Positions 43,620 to 52,315 of a stretch of DNA of 54,469 nucleotides are shown here, in pieces. The notes beneath the pieces were generated by a model. It was not told the DNA's origin and searched no databases. It saw only the letters and a program-made list of their open reading frames with translations. Origin of the DNA: Candidatus Brevibacterium intestinavium. GTDB lineage: Bacteria; Actinomycetota; Actinomycetes; Actinomycetales; Brevibacteriaceae. The position numbers and the translations under genes were made by a program. The stretch's first letter is position 1, and each line of letters opens with the position of its first letter. The DNA is taken from contig DWZN01000199.1 of NCBI GenBank assembly GCA_019117545.1, positions 1 to 54,469 on the forward strand, written 5' to 3'.

Positions 43620-44216
43620 TCAGCGCTGCTTCCCACTCCAGCTGCTGAGCACCCAACCGTTGCCGGTGTAGCGGAACTCGCCGTATCCGCAGTTGCCGAG
43701 CACACCGATGCGACCGGCGCCGCCCAATTCGAGAAGGATTTCGGCGGCACCGCGCAGCACGGCCCCGTGGGCGACGATCACGATCGTCTCGGCGGACGAG
43801 GATTCGACGATGTCGGTGATCGCGGAGGCGACTCGACGGCCCGACTGCGACCGCGACTCGCCTCCCGGAGGGGCGACGTCGACGCCGGAGGCCCAGTCGG
43901 CCAGTTCCGCGGGCCAGGTCGCGGCCACCTCGGCGCGGGTGGACCCCTCCCACTCACCGAACGCGGACTCTCGCAGCCGCTCGTCGCGGACCGGTTCGAG
44001 ACCGGCCAGTCGCGCCAGGCTGTCGGCGGTCTCAGCGGCGCGGGACAGATCCGAGGACACGATGAGACCGGGTTCGAAAGCGACGAGTCGCCGCGCGGCG
44101 TCCTCGGCTTGGGACCGGCCGGTGTCGTTCAGGGGCACATCGGACTGTCCTTGGAAGCGGCCCTCGACGTTGAAGTCGGTCTGACCGTGGCGCCAGAACA
44201 GAACCGTCTTCGTCAT
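43620..44216 (-). CDS. Histidine phosphatase (phosphoglycerate-mutase-like)
   Basis: 198 residues. The phosphohistidine motif WRHGQTDFNVEGRFQG is at the N-terminus; the second catalytic His is in VIVAHGAVLRG and the acid Glu in RLRESAFGEWEG. This co-occurs with rsfS in many actinomycetes, where it is often annotated as a broad-specificity phosphatase or glucosyl-3-phosphoglycerate phosphatase; which is not clear here. The ATG overlaps the rsfS stop (ATGA). Confidence 0.9.
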   Translation of the reverse strand: MTKTVLFWRHGQTDFNVEGRFQGQSDVPLNDTGRSQAEDAARRLVAFEPGLIVSSDLSRAAETADSLARLAGLEPVRDERLRESAFGEWEGSTRAEVAATWPAELADWASGVDVAPPGGESRSQSGRRVASAITDIVESSSAETIVIVAHGAVLRGAAEILLELGGAGRIGVLGNCGYGEFRYTGNGWVLSSWSGKQR

Positions 44217-44584
44217 CGCTGCTCGTTCGGCAGCTGCAGGTCGATGACCGGCACGTCCTTCCACAGCCGCTCGAGAGCATAGTATTCGCGCTGTTCGGTG
44301 GAGAAGACGTGGACGACGATCTCGCCGAAGTCGAGCAGCACCCAGTCGCTTCCCCGCCCCTCGCGGCGCAGAGGTGTGCGGTCGTGTCCGCGCTGGACGG
44401 CCTCCTCGACGGCGTCGATGATCGAGTCGATCTGCCGTTCGTTGTCGGCGGAGACGATGAGGAAGGCGTCGGTGATGTAGAGCGTGGAGCTCACATCGAG
44501 GCCGACGATGTCGGTGCCGAGCTTCTCGTCCGCGGCCTTCGCGGCGGTCCTCAGCAGTTGGGTTGATTCGACGATCTCGCTCAC
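44213..44584 (-). CDS. rsfS: Ribosomal silencing factor RsfS
   Basis: Binds ribosomal protein uL14 and blocks subunit joining under starvation. 123 residues from the GTG at 44584, which has AAAGGA five bases upstream; in-frame ATG codons 5-10 codons earlier have no such signal. The core ADEKLGTDIVGLDVS...ADNERQIDSIIDAVE...WVLLDFGEIVVHVF is clear. It lies between the tail-anchored protein and the phosphatase in the nadD operon. Confidence 0.93.
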   Translation of the reverse strand: MSEIVESTQLLRTAAKAADEKLGTDIVGLDVSSTLYITDAFLIVSADNERQIDSIIDAVEEAVQRGHDRTPLRREGRGSDWVLLDFGEIVVHVFSTEQREYYALERLWKDVPVIDLQLPNEQR

Positions 44585-44621
44585 AAGATCCTTTCGCATG
44601 GATGCGGCTGTCAAGAGGGTG

Positions 44622-46085
44622 TCACAGGAACATGACGAGGGCGATGACGATGAGTGCCAGGGCGAAGAACGCGGCGACGCCGAGGATGATGTAGGGCATC
44701 TTCGAGGGCTCCTCGCCCATGAGGATCTGCCCGTCCTGTCCGGTCACGGAGCTGGCGCGGATCCGCGATCCCGGTGGGTTCTCGGTCTCCTCGTCCTCGT
44801 AGTCGGGGTTGGGCAGGGGCCAGGCCTCCGGCACCGCGTCCATGGGACGGGTCTCCGGGTTCGCCGCCAGTGCGCGTGCCGCATCGTCGGAGCCGGCTTC
44901 GGCCGACGGGGCCTTCGCTTCTGCGGACTCCGCTGCCCGGCCCGAGTCCCTGGCAGTGTCCGAGCCATCGGCGTGCGAGGGTCCCTCCTGTGAGGCGGAG
45001 TCTCGGTCCTCTTGTGCGTTCGCCTCGGGGCCCTGGGCCGAGGCTGCGGTGACGACTCGCACCCCGGCCGTCGAGGGCGGCTGGACGATCGGCATCCGAC
45101 GCGAGCGTGAGCTCGCCTCGGCGTCGTCGACGGTCGGCCCCTCGACTTGCGGTGTTCCGCTGTCGGTGCCGGCGGGGCTCGGACCTGTCTCGGCAGGGCT
45201 CGAGCCGGTACCAGCCGCCTTCGCATCGGTGGCGGCAGCGTCCGGATCGGTCCCAATCGCCTTGGAATCGGTGCCGACCGCGTTCGGATCGGACTCAGCA
45301 GCGCTCGAGGCGGCCTCGGAGGCGCTCGTGGCCTCCTCGGCGGATTCGGAGGCAGGCGTCTGTGCGGACGTGTCCGCTGCCGAGCGGTCCTGCGCTTCCT
45401 CTTGCTCGAGTTCCGAGTACGGCATCGACAGGGCGTCGTAGGGTTCGTCGTCGAACGCCGTCGGACGCGGAGCCGATTCGGCCGTGACCGGGGCCTCGAA
45501 GTCGCGTGCAGCGACTTCGTCGGAGTCCCCTCCGAACCCGGCGGCATCATAGGATTCGTGTTCGTCCTCCGACTGCGCGGTCTCCGCAGTTTCGGTCACC
45601 GGTCCGGTCAGGCGTCCCTCGGCCGCGGCCCGACGTTCGGCCAGCTCTTCCTCATCGGCGACGACCGGGATCGCACCGGTGGACAGGTCACCGTTGAATG
45701 ACAGTCCGTGCTCGCGCAGATACCGCTTCCTCTCCGCACGCGACTCGAAGTGCGGCAGCGGGCTCCGCTGCCGGTCGAGACGGTCCTCGGCATGGACGGG
45801 AGGCCGTGTTTCGAGAGGGTGGTCCGAGGCCAGTGCACCGCGTTCGTGGGTGGTCCGCGGTGAAGGATCGGGGTCGATGCGGGAGTCGGAGTCCGCACCG
45901 TCGTCGGCGGCGGGGCCGGGCGCGGCATCGGGCTTCCTCGGCGGTCGCGGGCTGAGCAGATCTGCGCGGGAGCTCTGCGCCTCATCGGACTGGCCAGGAA
46001 CCTCTCGTGCCTCGAATGCCTGTTCCGCCGCCAGCCGTTCGGCTTCCCGCCGGGCCCGACGTGACGTGAACTGCTCCTCAGCCAT
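44622..46085 (-). CDS. Large acidic, repeat-bearing protein with C-terminal membrane anchor
   Basis: 487 residues. The N-terminus is Arg/Glu-rich and helical ([20 protein letters not shown]); the middle is disordered, rich in Ala, Ser, Asp, Glu, Thr, and includes about seven degenerate seven-residue repeats (type TDPDAAA / TDAKAAG, about residues 268-310); one hydrophobic helix, [20 protein letters not shown], ends the protein. That gives a tail-anchored topology with the body in the cytoplasm. Proteins at this place between nadD and rsfS are known in Micrococcales but have no assigned function. GGAG precedes ATG, which overlaps the nadD stop by eight bases. Confidence 0.82.
   Translation of the reverse strand: MAEEQFTSRRARREAERLAAEQAFEAREVPGQSDEAQSSRADLLSPRPPRKPDAAPGPAADDGADSDSRIDPDPSPRTTHERGALASDHPLETRPPVHAEDRLDRQRSPLPHFESRAERKRYLREHGLSFNGDLSTGAIPVVADEEELAERRAAAEGRLTGPVTETAETAQSEDEHESYDAAGFGGDSDEVAARDFEAPVTAESAPRPTAFDDEPYDALSMPYSELEQEEAQDRSAADTSAQTPASESAEEATSASEAASSAAESDPNAVGTDSKAIGTDPDAAATDAKAAGTGSSPAETGPSPAGTDSGTPQVEGPTVDDAEASSRSRRMPIVQPPSTAGVRVVTAASAQGPEANAQEDRDSASQEGPSHADGSDTARDSGRAAESAEAKAPSAEAGSDDAARALAANPETRPMDAVPEAWPLPNPDYEDEETENPPGSRIRASSVTGQDGQILMGEEPSKMPYIILGVAAFFALALIVIALVMFL
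45163..45288 (-). repeat. 21-bp tandem coding minisatellite (six units)
   Basis: Six consecutive 21-base units, most beginning TCGGT on the plus strand (45163, 45184, 45205, 45226, 45247, 45268), encode degenerate heptapeptides within the tail-anchored protein. The period is a multiple of three, so copy-number changes would keep the frame. Confidence 0.75.
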
Positions 46086-46683
46086 TCTCACTCCTGTACA
46101 ACTCGTACTTCGCGATGTACTGCACGACTCCGTCCGGCACGAGGTACCAGACGGGCGCACCATCCATCACCCGTTGTCTGCAATCCGTGGACGATATCGC
46201 CAGTGCCGGAATCTGCACGAGACTCAACCGGTCGACCGGCAGCCCATCACCATGGAGTTCGTGCCCCGGCCGGCTGACCCCGACGAAGTGCGCCAAGGAA
46301 AACAGCTCATCCACATTCTTCCACGTCAGGATCTGAGCCAAAGCGTCCGCGCCGGTGATGAAGAACAACTCGGTGTCCGAACCGTAGCTTCGAGCCAGAT
46401 CGCGCAGCGTGTCGATGGTGTAGGTGGGCCCGGGCCGGTCGACATCGACGCGTGAGACGGTGAAGCGCGGGTTCGATGCCGTGGCGATGACGGTCATCAG
46501 ATACCGATGCTCTGGACTCGTGACCTCGTCGACGTCCTTCTGGTACGGCCGTCCGGTGGGGACGAAAACCACCTCGTCGAGGTCGAAGGTCGCTTGGACC
46601 TCGCTGGCCGCGACGAGGTGGCCGTGGTGGATGGGGTCGAAGGTGCCGCCCATGACACCGACTCTGCGTCTGTGGTCTGCCAT
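46078..46683 (-). CDS. nadD: Nicotinate-nucleotide adenylyltransferase NadD
   Basis: Makes nicotinate adenine dinucleotide in NAD synthesis. 201 residues: nucleotidyl-transferase motif [17 protein letters not shown] at the N-terminus, PTGRPYQK loop, and the C-terminal [12 protein letters not shown] (the ISSTxxR motif). The ATG stands one base after the stop of the 52-residue ORF, so initiation is probably coupled to it. Confidence 0.96.
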   Translation of the reverse strand: MADHRRRVGVMGGTFDPIHHGHLVAASEVQATFDLDEVVFVPTGRPYQKDVDEVTSPEHRYLMTVIATASNPRFTVSRVDVDRPGPTYTIDTLRDLARSYGSDTELFFITGADALAQILTWKNVDELFSLAHFVGVSRPGHELHGDGLPVDRLSLVQIPALAISSTDCRQRVMDGAPVWYLVPDGVVQYIAKYELYRSENG

Positions 46684-46684
46684 A

Positions 46685-46843
46685 TCAGTGGCGGTGCGAA
46701 ATGCCCTTCCACGACCGAGTCACAATGCCCATCGTGAGGAAGATCGCCAGGGTGATGAGTCCGTACCAGATCGGATCCATCGGCAGCTCGGTGTGGGCTG
46801 CATGCTCCGCACCCTCGGCGGCGGCCATGATGGCTGCGTTCAC
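46685..46843 (-). CDS. Small membrane protein upstream of nadD
   Basis: 52 residues from a GTG with AAGGAG seven bases upstream. A polar, Ala/His-rich start is followed by [20 protein letters not shown] and a short basic end SWKGISHRH. From memory, similar short proteins with a Leu-Pro-Met-x-Pro motif, one helix and an Arg-His ending stand at this place in other Micrococcales; function unknown. Translational coupling with nadD (gap of one base) supports a real gene. Confidence 0.8.
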   Translation of the reverse strand: MNAAIMAAAEGAEHAAHTELPMDPIWYGLITLAIFLTMGIVTRSWKGISHRH

Positions 46844-46967
46844 GTCATAACTCCTTCTGCTTACCGACGACGCTGTTGGCCCGCGTCGTTCTCATTGCCT
46901 TCTCAGTTTCTCATGAACGTCCCGGGATTCCGGCATCGACATGATTCGATCCCTGCTCGAGTGCCCT

Positions 46968-48257
46968 TCAGGAACGGATCTGGCCGTTGCCCATCATCAC
47001 CCATTTGGTCGTCGTCAGCTGCTCGAGGCCCATCGGCCCGCGGGCGTGCAGCTTCTGAGTCGAGATCCCGACCTCCGCACCGAAGCCGAGCTCTCCCCCG
47101 TCGGTGAAACGGGTGGAGACGTTCACACCCACGGCCGCGGCATCGATGGCGGCGACGAAGGTGTCGGCGTTGTCGAGGTCCTTGGTCACGATCACCTCGG
47201 TGTGGCCGGAGCTGTAGGCGCGGATGTGATCGATGGCCTCTTCGATCCCCGAGACGAGTTTGATCGCGATCTCGAGGCCGAGGTACTCCTTGGCCCAGTC
47301 CCGTCGCGAGACGCGCTTGATCTTCATCGACGCCGGGGCGTGTGCCGAGACGTCGGAGTCGGCGTGGACGACGACACCGGCCTGATCGAGCCGGTCGAGG
47401 ATCTTCGGCAGCACGCGCTTGGCGGCCTTCTCATGGACGAGCAGGGTCTCCAGGGAATTGCACACGCTGGGGCGATGGGTCTTCGAATTGAGCACGAGAT
47501 CGACGGCGGTCTTCACCGTCGCCGTCGAGTCGACGAACATGTGCACATTGCCCACACCGGTCTCGATCACCGGCACGATCGACTCCTGCACGACCATGTT
47601 GATCAGTTCGGCGCCGCCTCGGGGAATGAGCAGATCGACGAAGTCGCGGGCGTGCATGAGCACATTGGCCCCGTCGCGACCGTACTGGTCGATTCCGTTG
47701 ACCGTATCGGCCGGCAGACCGACCGATTCGACGGCCGAGCGCAGGACGGAGATGAGCTCGGCGTTCGAGTTCTGCGCGGCCGATCCTCCTCGCAGCACCG
47801 TCGCGTTGCCTGCTTTGAGGGCGAGCACGGCGATGTCGACGGTGACGTTCGGCCGGGCTTCGTAGATCGCGCCGATCACGCCCATGGGCACACGGGTCTG
47901 GCTGAGCCGGATGCCGTTGGGCAGGGTCCGGCCGACGACGACGTTGCCGACGGGATCGGCGAGGTCGACGATCGCTTCGACCGAATCGGCGATCGCGGCG
48001 ATGCGATCGGCATCCAGGCGCAGGCGGTCGAGCAGCGCTTCGCTCATCCCGCTCTCCGTGCCGGCGGCGATGTCGGCGTCATTGGCTTTGACGATGCGGT
48101 CGGTGCCCGTGCGCAGCGCCTCGGCGATGGCGACCAGTGCCGCGTTCTTCTCCGCAGTCGAGGCCGTGGCCAACAGGCTCGATGCCGCCTTCGCGCTGCG
48201 CGCGATCCGGGTCACGCCGCGGACTGTCTTCGGGTGGATCTCGGATGATGCTGTCAT
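46968..48257 (-). CDS. proA: Glutamate-5-semialdehyde dehydrogenase ProA
   Basis: Second step of proline synthesis: NADPH reduction of glutamyl-5-phosphate. 429 residues of the aldehyde-dehydrogenase fold. The catalytic Cys is in HRPSVCNSLETLLVH; the cofactor region VPMGVIGAIYEARPNVTVD is present; the C-terminus reads STRFTDGGELGFGAEVGIST, as usual. Three bases separate it from proB. Confidence 0.97.
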   Translation of the reverse strand: MTASSEIHPKTVRGVTRIARSAKAASSLLATASTAEKNAALVAIAEALRTGTDRIVKANDADIAAGTESGMSEALLDRLRLDADRIAAIADSVEAIVDLADPVGNVVVGRTLPNGIRLSQTRVPMGVIGAIYEARPNVTVDIAVLALKAGNATVLRGGSAAQNSNAELISVLRSAVESVGLPADTVNGIDQYGRDGANVLMHARDFVDLLIPRGGAELINMVVQESIVPVIETGVGNVHMFVDSTATVKTAVDLVLNSKTHRPSVCNSLETLLVHEKAAKRVLPKILDRLDQAGVVVHADSDVSAHAPASMKIKRVSRRDWAKEYLGLEIAIKLVSGIEEAIDHIRAYSSGHTEVIVTKDLDNADTFVAAIDAAAVGVNVSTRFTDGGELGFGAEVGISTQKLHARGPMGLEQLTTTKWVMMGNGQIRS

Positions 48258-48260
48258 GGG

Positions 48261-49427
48261 CTATCTCCTCCCGTTTCTCTGTGTGAGAACGAGATCGTTC
48301 CGATGGATGACCTCTTTACGGTAATCATTTCCCAAACGGGTGCCAAGTTCCTCCGTCGTGGCCCCGAACATCGTCGGCAGCTCGTCCGAGGAGAAGTTCG
48401 TCATCCCGCGGGCGATGACCTCACCGTCGAGGTTGCGGATCTCGACCGGGTCACCGGCCTCGAAGTCACCGTCGGCGCCGGTCACGCCCGCCGCCAGCAG
48501 GGACGTTCCCCGTGAGAGCACCGCCTGTTCGGCTCCGCGGTCGATGGTGATCGAACCGAAGGTCCGTGCCAGGTGGCGCAGCCACAGCAGTCGGGTGCCG
48601 CGACGGCGATGGGTGACGGAGAAATAGGTGCCGACCTGCTTGCCTGCCAGTGCCGCCGCGGCCCGATGCGCAGAGGTCAGCACGGCCGGGATGCCGGAGT
48701 CGGCGACCATGATCGCCGCGTCGACCTTCGTCGCCATTCCCCCGGTGCCCGTCCCGGCGAGGCCGACACCGCCGATGGCGATACCGTCGAGATCGCCGAG
48801 GCCGCACACCCGGTCGATGAGTTCGGATCCGGGCCGGTCCGGAGGCCCCGAGTAGAGGGCGTCGACGTCGGAGAGGAGGACGAGCGCATCGGCGTGGGCC
48901 AGATGCGCCACAAGAGCGGCCAGACGGTCGTTGTCGCCGAAGCGGATCTCCTCGGTCGCGACGGCGTCGTTCTCGTTGACGATGGGCAGGGTGCCCAGGG
49001 CCAGGAGTTTGTCGATGGCGCGTTGGGCGTTCTTGTACTGGGTCCGCCGGATCAGATCGTCGGCGGTCAGCAGCACCTGCCCGGGCACGAGGTCGTAGCG
49101 TCCCAGAGCACGCGTGTAGGCGGCCATCAGCAGTCCCTGACCGACCCCGGCGGCCGCCTGCTGCGTGGCCAGGTCGCGTGGCCGCTTCCTCAGACCCATC
49201 GGGTCGAGCCCCGCCGCGATGGCACCCGAGGACACGAGGATCACCTCGTGGCCGGCGGCCCGATGCGCACCGATGACATCGGTGAGTGCGATGAGCTTGG
49301 CCTCATCGAGACCGCCGTCGAGGCTGGTCAGCGATGAGGATCCGACCTTGACGACGACGCGACGGGCGGCGGCGATGTCTTCGCGCAGGGGCAGGGTCGC
49401 CGCGTGCGTATCAGCTGCGGCGTTCAC
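48261..49427 (-). CDS. proB: Glutamate 5-kinase ProB with PUA domain
   Basis: First, feedback-controlled step of proline synthesis. 388 residues: amino-acid kinase domain ([16 protein letters not shown] at the start, [40 protein letters not shown]) to about 265, then a C-terminal PUA domain. The GTG start overlaps the obgE stop (GTGA); the long upstream reading is inside obgE and is rejected. Confidence 0.97.
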   Translation of the reverse strand: MNAAADTHAATLPLREDIAAARRVVVKVGSSSLTSLDGGLDEAKLIALTDVIGAHRAAGHEVILVSSGAIAAGLDPMGLRKRPRDLATQQAAAGVGQGLLMAAYTRALGRYDLVPGQVLLTADDLIRRTQYKNAQRAIDKLLALGTLPIVNENDAVATEEIRFGDNDRLAALVAHLAHADALVLLSDVDALYSGPPDRPGSELIDRVCGLGDLDGIAIGGVGLAGTGTGGMATKVDAAIMVADSGIPAVLTSAHRAAAALAGKQVGTYFSVTHRRRGTRLLWLRHLARTFGSITIDRGAEQAVLSRGTSLLAAGVTGADGDFEAGDPVEIRNLDGEVIARGMTNFSSDELPTMFGATTEELGTRLGNDYRKEVIHRNDLVLTQRNGRR

Positions 49428-50992
49428 TCCTCCTCGGTCCCCGAGGCCGGATCGGACGCCTGCTCGCTGACCGATGGGCTCTCGCGGCGTGCCCGCTCGG
49501 CCAGCCGCTCCTGCTCGAACTCGGCTCGCACCGCGGCCTTCGCGTCCATCCGTTCGTGGTAGGCGGCCTTGCGCTCCCTTCGGGTCGCGCGGGCTTCCTC
49601 TTCCAGGCGGGCGTCGGTGCCGCGGGAGCCGAGGAGTTCGGCGCCGCCGACCGTTGTCGGGTCCCAGTCGAAGACCACTCCATCGTCGCCGCCGACGACG
49701 ATCGCATCGCCCGGTTTGGCTCCGGCCTTGAACAGGGCGTCCTCGACTCCGAGCCTTTCGAGCCGGTCGGCCAGATAGCCGACGGCTTCGTCGTTGCCGA
49801 AGTCCGTCTGCTGCACCCACCGGCGGGGTTTGTCTCCGAGCACCCGGAACAGCGGCCCGTCGGAATCGTGTTCGGCGCGGATCTCGAAGCCCCGATCGTC
49901 GACGGCCTTCGGGCGGATGACCACCCGCTGCGGGGTCGCTTCGATCTGCTCGCGGCGTTCGCGCTCGGCCAGCACGAGTTCGGCCATGGCGAAGGACAGT
50001 TCGCGCAGTCCGGCATGGCTGACGGCCGAGATCTCGAAGACACGGTATCCAGCGGCCTCGAGATCGGGTCGGACGATATCGGCCAAGTCCCGGCCGTCGG
50101 GGATGTCGACCTTGTTGAGCGCCACGAGCTTCGGACGTTCGGACAGCGGCAGCAGTCCGCTGCCGTCATCGAGGTCGACGGCATAGGCGGCGAGTTCGGT
50201 TTCGATGATCGTCAGGTCGGTAACAGGGTCTCGGTTCGGCTCCCAGGTGGCCATGTCGATGACATGGACGAGACCGGCGCAGCGTTCGACGTGACGCAGG
50301 AACTCCAGACCGAGCCCCTTGCCGTCGGAGGCTCCGGGGATGAGACCGGGAACGTCGGCGACGGTGTAGCGCGTGTCTCCTGCTTGGACCACGCCGAGGT
50401 TGGGCGCGAGCGTGGTGAAGGGATAGTCGGCGATCTTCGGCTTCGCCGCTGACAGCGCTGCGATGAGGCTGGACTTGCCGGCCGAGGGATAGCCGACCAG
50501 AGCGATGTCGGCGATCGTCTTGAGTTCGAGCACGAGGCTGAGGCTCTCGCCGGGTTCGCCCAGCAGGGCGAAGCCGGGAGCCTTGCGCTTCGTCGAGGCC
50601 AGGGCGGCGTTGCCGAGTCCCCCGCGGCCACCTGCGGCAGCGGTGAATTCGGTGCCCTCGTCGACGAGATCGGCGATGATGTCGCCATCGGTGCTCTTGA
50701 CCACCGTGCCCTCGGGCACGGCGATGACGAGGTTCTTCCCGTCGGCACCGTGGCGCAGATCGCCCTTGCCGATCCCCCCGCCGTCGGCGCGCAGGTGCGG
50801 ACGGTGGTGCAGCGGCAGCAGTGTGGTGGTCTGTCGGTCGACGCGGAAGACGATGTTGCCGCCGTTGCCTCCGTCGGCACCGTCGGGGCCGCCGAGCGGT
50901 TTGAACTTCTCGCGCCTGATCGAGGCGCACCCGTTCCCACCGTCGCCGGCGGCGAGGTGAACGGTGACACGATCTACGAACTCGGTGGCCAT
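49424..50992 (-). CDS. obgE: GTPase Obg (CgtA)
   Basis: Ribosome-associated GTPase in 50S assembly and stringent control. 522 residues: glycine-rich Obg fold (about 1-158), G domain with P-loop [10 protein letters not shown], switch DVPGLIPGA and NKVD, then an OCT domain (about 340-420) and a charged C-terminal tail of about 80 residues. It follows rpmA; a strong hairpin lies in between, 19 bases upstream of the ATG. Confidence 0.97.
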   Translation of the reverse strand: MATEFVDRVTVHLAAGDGGNGCASIRREKFKPLGGPDGADGGNGGNIVFRVDRQTTTLLPLHHRPHLRADGGGIGKGDLRHGADGKNLVIAVPEGTVVKSTDGDIIADLVDEGTEFTAAAGGRGGLGNAALASTKRKAPGFALLGEPGESLSLVLELKTIADIALVGYPSAGKSSLIAALSAAKPKIADYPFTTLAPNLGVVQAGDTRYTVADVPGLIPGASDGKGLGLEFLRHVERCAGLVHVIDMATWEPNRDPVTDLTIIETELAAYAVDLDDGSGLLPLSERPKLVALNKVDIPDGRDLADIVRPDLEAAGYRVFEISAVSHAGLRELSFAMAELVLAERERREQIEATPQRVVIRPKAVDDRGFEIRAEHDSDGPLFRVLGDKPRRWVQQTDFGNDEAVGYLADRLERLGVEDALFKAGAKPGDAIVVGGDDGVVFDWDPTTVGGAELLGSRGTDARLEEEARATRRERKAAYHERMDAKAAVRAEFEQERLAERARRESPSVSEQASDPASGTEEE

Positions 50993-51010
50993 AATGTCCT
51001 TATATCAGAT

Positions 51011-51038
51011 GAAGGGTGAGTCGCGTGACTCACCCTTC
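51011..51038 (-). terminator. Hairpin between rpmA and obgE
   Basis: Perfect 12-bp stem GAAGGGTGAGTC / GACTCACCCTTC with a GCGT (ACGC on the mRNA) loop. No T tract follows. It may end or thin out the rplU-rpmA transcript, or act as an RNA-processing or mRNA-stability point before obgE. Confidence 0.55.
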
Positions 51039-51091
51039 ACAGTCCCCTGACGGGGAGAAATCCTATTGGAATCGATCGGATCCTGAGCGGA

Positions 51092-51343
51092 TCAGGCTCC
51101 GACGATGTTGACGATCCTGCGCCCCTTGCGGGTGCCGAACTCCACGGCGCCGGCAGTCAGAGCGAAGAGGGTGTCGTCTCCTCCACGGCCGACGTTGGCT
51201 CCGGGATGGAACTTGGTTCCGCGCTGGCGGACGAGGATCTCGCCGGCCTTGACGGACTGGCCGCCGAAGCGCTTGACGCCGAGGTACTGCGGGTTTGAGT
51301 CGCGACCGTTGCGGGTCGAGCTGACTCCCTTTTTGCTTGCCAT
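51092..51343 (-). CDS. rpmA: 50S ribosomal protein L27
   Basis: 83 residues. [20 protein letters not shown] is the usual N-terminus reaching the peptidyl-transferase centre, and [18 protein letters not shown] follows. There is no N-terminal cleavage extension as in Firmicutes. GAGGAG precedes ATG. It follows rplU by 15 bases. Confidence 0.98.
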   Translation of the reverse strand: MASKKGVSSTRNGRDSNPQYLGVKRFGGQSVKAGEILVRQRGTKFHPGANVGRGGDDTLFALTAGAVEFGTRKGRRIVNIVGA

Positions 51344-51358
51344 GTGAGAAGTCTCCTC

Positions 51359-51667
51359 TTACTTGATGCTCGTGATCTTCAGACGGGTGAGGTCCTGGCG
51401 GTGGCCCTGACGCTTCTTGTACCCCGTCTTGTTCTTGTACTTCTGGATCACAATCTTGGGGCCGCGGAGCTCGCCTGCGACTTCGGCGCTGACCGAGACC
51501 TTCGACAGTGCCTCGGCATCGGTCGTGACCGTCTCACCGTCGACAAGAAGCACGGCATCGAGTTCGACGCTGTCTCCAGCCTTCGCCTTCATTCGGTTGA
51601 CTGTGATGATGTCGCCGACGCTCACCTTTTCCTGGTGGCCTCCGGCGCGGACGATGGCATAGACCAT
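51359..51667 (-). CDS. rplU: 50S ribosomal protein L21
   Basis: 102 residues: [19 protein letters not shown] at the start and [20 protein letters not shown] at the end, the L21 signature. Start chosen by homology and AGAGGG seven bases upstream; an upstream in-frame ATG adds nine residues. First gene of the rplU-rpmA unit, behind a 120-base structured leader. Confidence 0.98.
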   Translation of the reverse strand: MVYAIVRAGGHQEKVSVGDIITVNRMKAKAGDSVELDAVLLVDGETVTTDAEALSKVSVSAEVAGELRGPKIVIQKYKNKTGYKKRQGHRQDLTRLKITSIK

Positions 51668-51789
51668 GGTCGAACCCTCTTTCTGCATATTCACGATCGA
51701 ACGGCGGTTGTCCCTTGGCTGCCGACGAAGTCACCTTCGAGGCCGCCCATTGAGAGGAATCACCAGCCGTGGTGCGTCATGCGCACCGA
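51668..51789 (-). promoter_or_regulatory. Structured 5' leader of rplU
   Basis: About 120 untranslated bases between the predicted transcription start and rplU. On the minus strand it begins with a GGTGCG-CATGA-CGCACC hairpin (51771-51787) and later has CGAAG-GTGA-CTTCG with a GNRA loop (51726-51739), enclosed by GGCTG...CAGCC. GGCGG and a later CCGCC offer a competing pairing. This is the layout of ribosomal-protein autoregulatory leaders; inference only. Confidence 0.4.
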
Positions 51790-51795
51790 CGCTCA

Positions 51796-51825
51796 ATTCT
51801 AGTCTTATCAGCGTGAGATCGGCAA
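51796..51825 (-). promoter_or_regulatory. Promoter of rplU-rpmA
   Basis: TTGCCG (51820-51825) and TAGAAT (51796-51801) on the minus strand with an 18-base spacer, the best sigma-70-like promoter in the window. Confidence 0.65.
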
Positions 51826-51902
51826 ACCCGCAGGGCGGATGCCCACCACCCCGCACTCGACTGTGAGTCATCTCTCAGCTCGGCCGGGAGGCCGAGGAGG
51901 TC

Positions 51903-52220
51903 TCAGTCCTCCCGCGCTTCGGCGATGCGCTCGTGACGGCGGATCACCTCGGCGACGATGAAGGCGAGGAACTTCTCGGCGAATTCGGGGTCGAGGTGCG
52001 AGTCCTCGGCGAGAATCCGCAGGCGGGCGACCTGTCGGGCCTCGCGCGATTCATCGGCCGGCGGCAGCCCGTGTTCGGCCTTGAGCTCGCCGACCCGTTC
52101 GGTGAGTTTGAACCGCTCGGCCAGGAGGTGGACGAGGGAGGCGTCGATATTGTCGATGCTGTCGCGCAGCTCGATCAGTCTCTTCTGGGCGGGTGTCTTT
52201 CCGTCTCTGTTGTGCTCCAC
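51903..52220 (-). CDS. Chorismate mutase, AroQ type
   Basis: 105 residues, all helical. It rearranges chorismate to prephenate for phenylalanine and tyrosine synthesis. Conserved residues: LRDSIDNIDASLVHLLAERF, ERVGELKAEHGLP, then the C-terminal FLAFIVAEVIRRHERIA. No signal peptide, so it is the cytoplasmic form. The GTG start follows TAGACT by six bases and has no ribosome-binding site (leaderless). It stands alone between rplU and the AGCS gene. Confidence 0.92.
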   Translation of the reverse strand: MEHNRDGKTPAQKRLIELRDSIDNIDASLVHLLAERFKLTERVGELKAEHGLPPADESREARQVARLRILAEDSHLDPEFAEKFLAFIVAEVIRRHERIAEARED

Positions 52221-52226
52221 GGCACC

Positions 52227-52232
52227 AGTCTA
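52227..52232 (-). promoter_or_regulatory. Predicted -10 of leaderless chorismate mutase gene
   Basis: TAGACT on the minus strand, six bases before the GTG start. Confidence 0.4.
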
Positions 52233-52249
52233 ACGATGAGCGGACACGG

Positions 52250-52283
52250 CAGTGCGCCGCGTCTCACGGATCGCGGCGCACTG
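52250..52283 (-). terminator. Terminator of the AGCS transporter gene
   Basis: Perfect 12-bp stem CAGTGCGCCGCG / CGCGGCGCACTG with a 10-base loop, 33 bases after the transporter stop and just upstream of the chorismate mutase promoter. Confidence 0.7.
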
Positions 52284-52315
52284 CGTCTGCTCCTTCGGCA
52301 GAGGTCTCGGATGCC

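Noticed and set aside
46867..46889. ACGACGC-N9-GCGTCGT hairpin between proA and the nadD leader ORF
   Set aside because: Only 7 bp without a T tract; could be a weak terminator, but the evidence is too thin to list as a feature.
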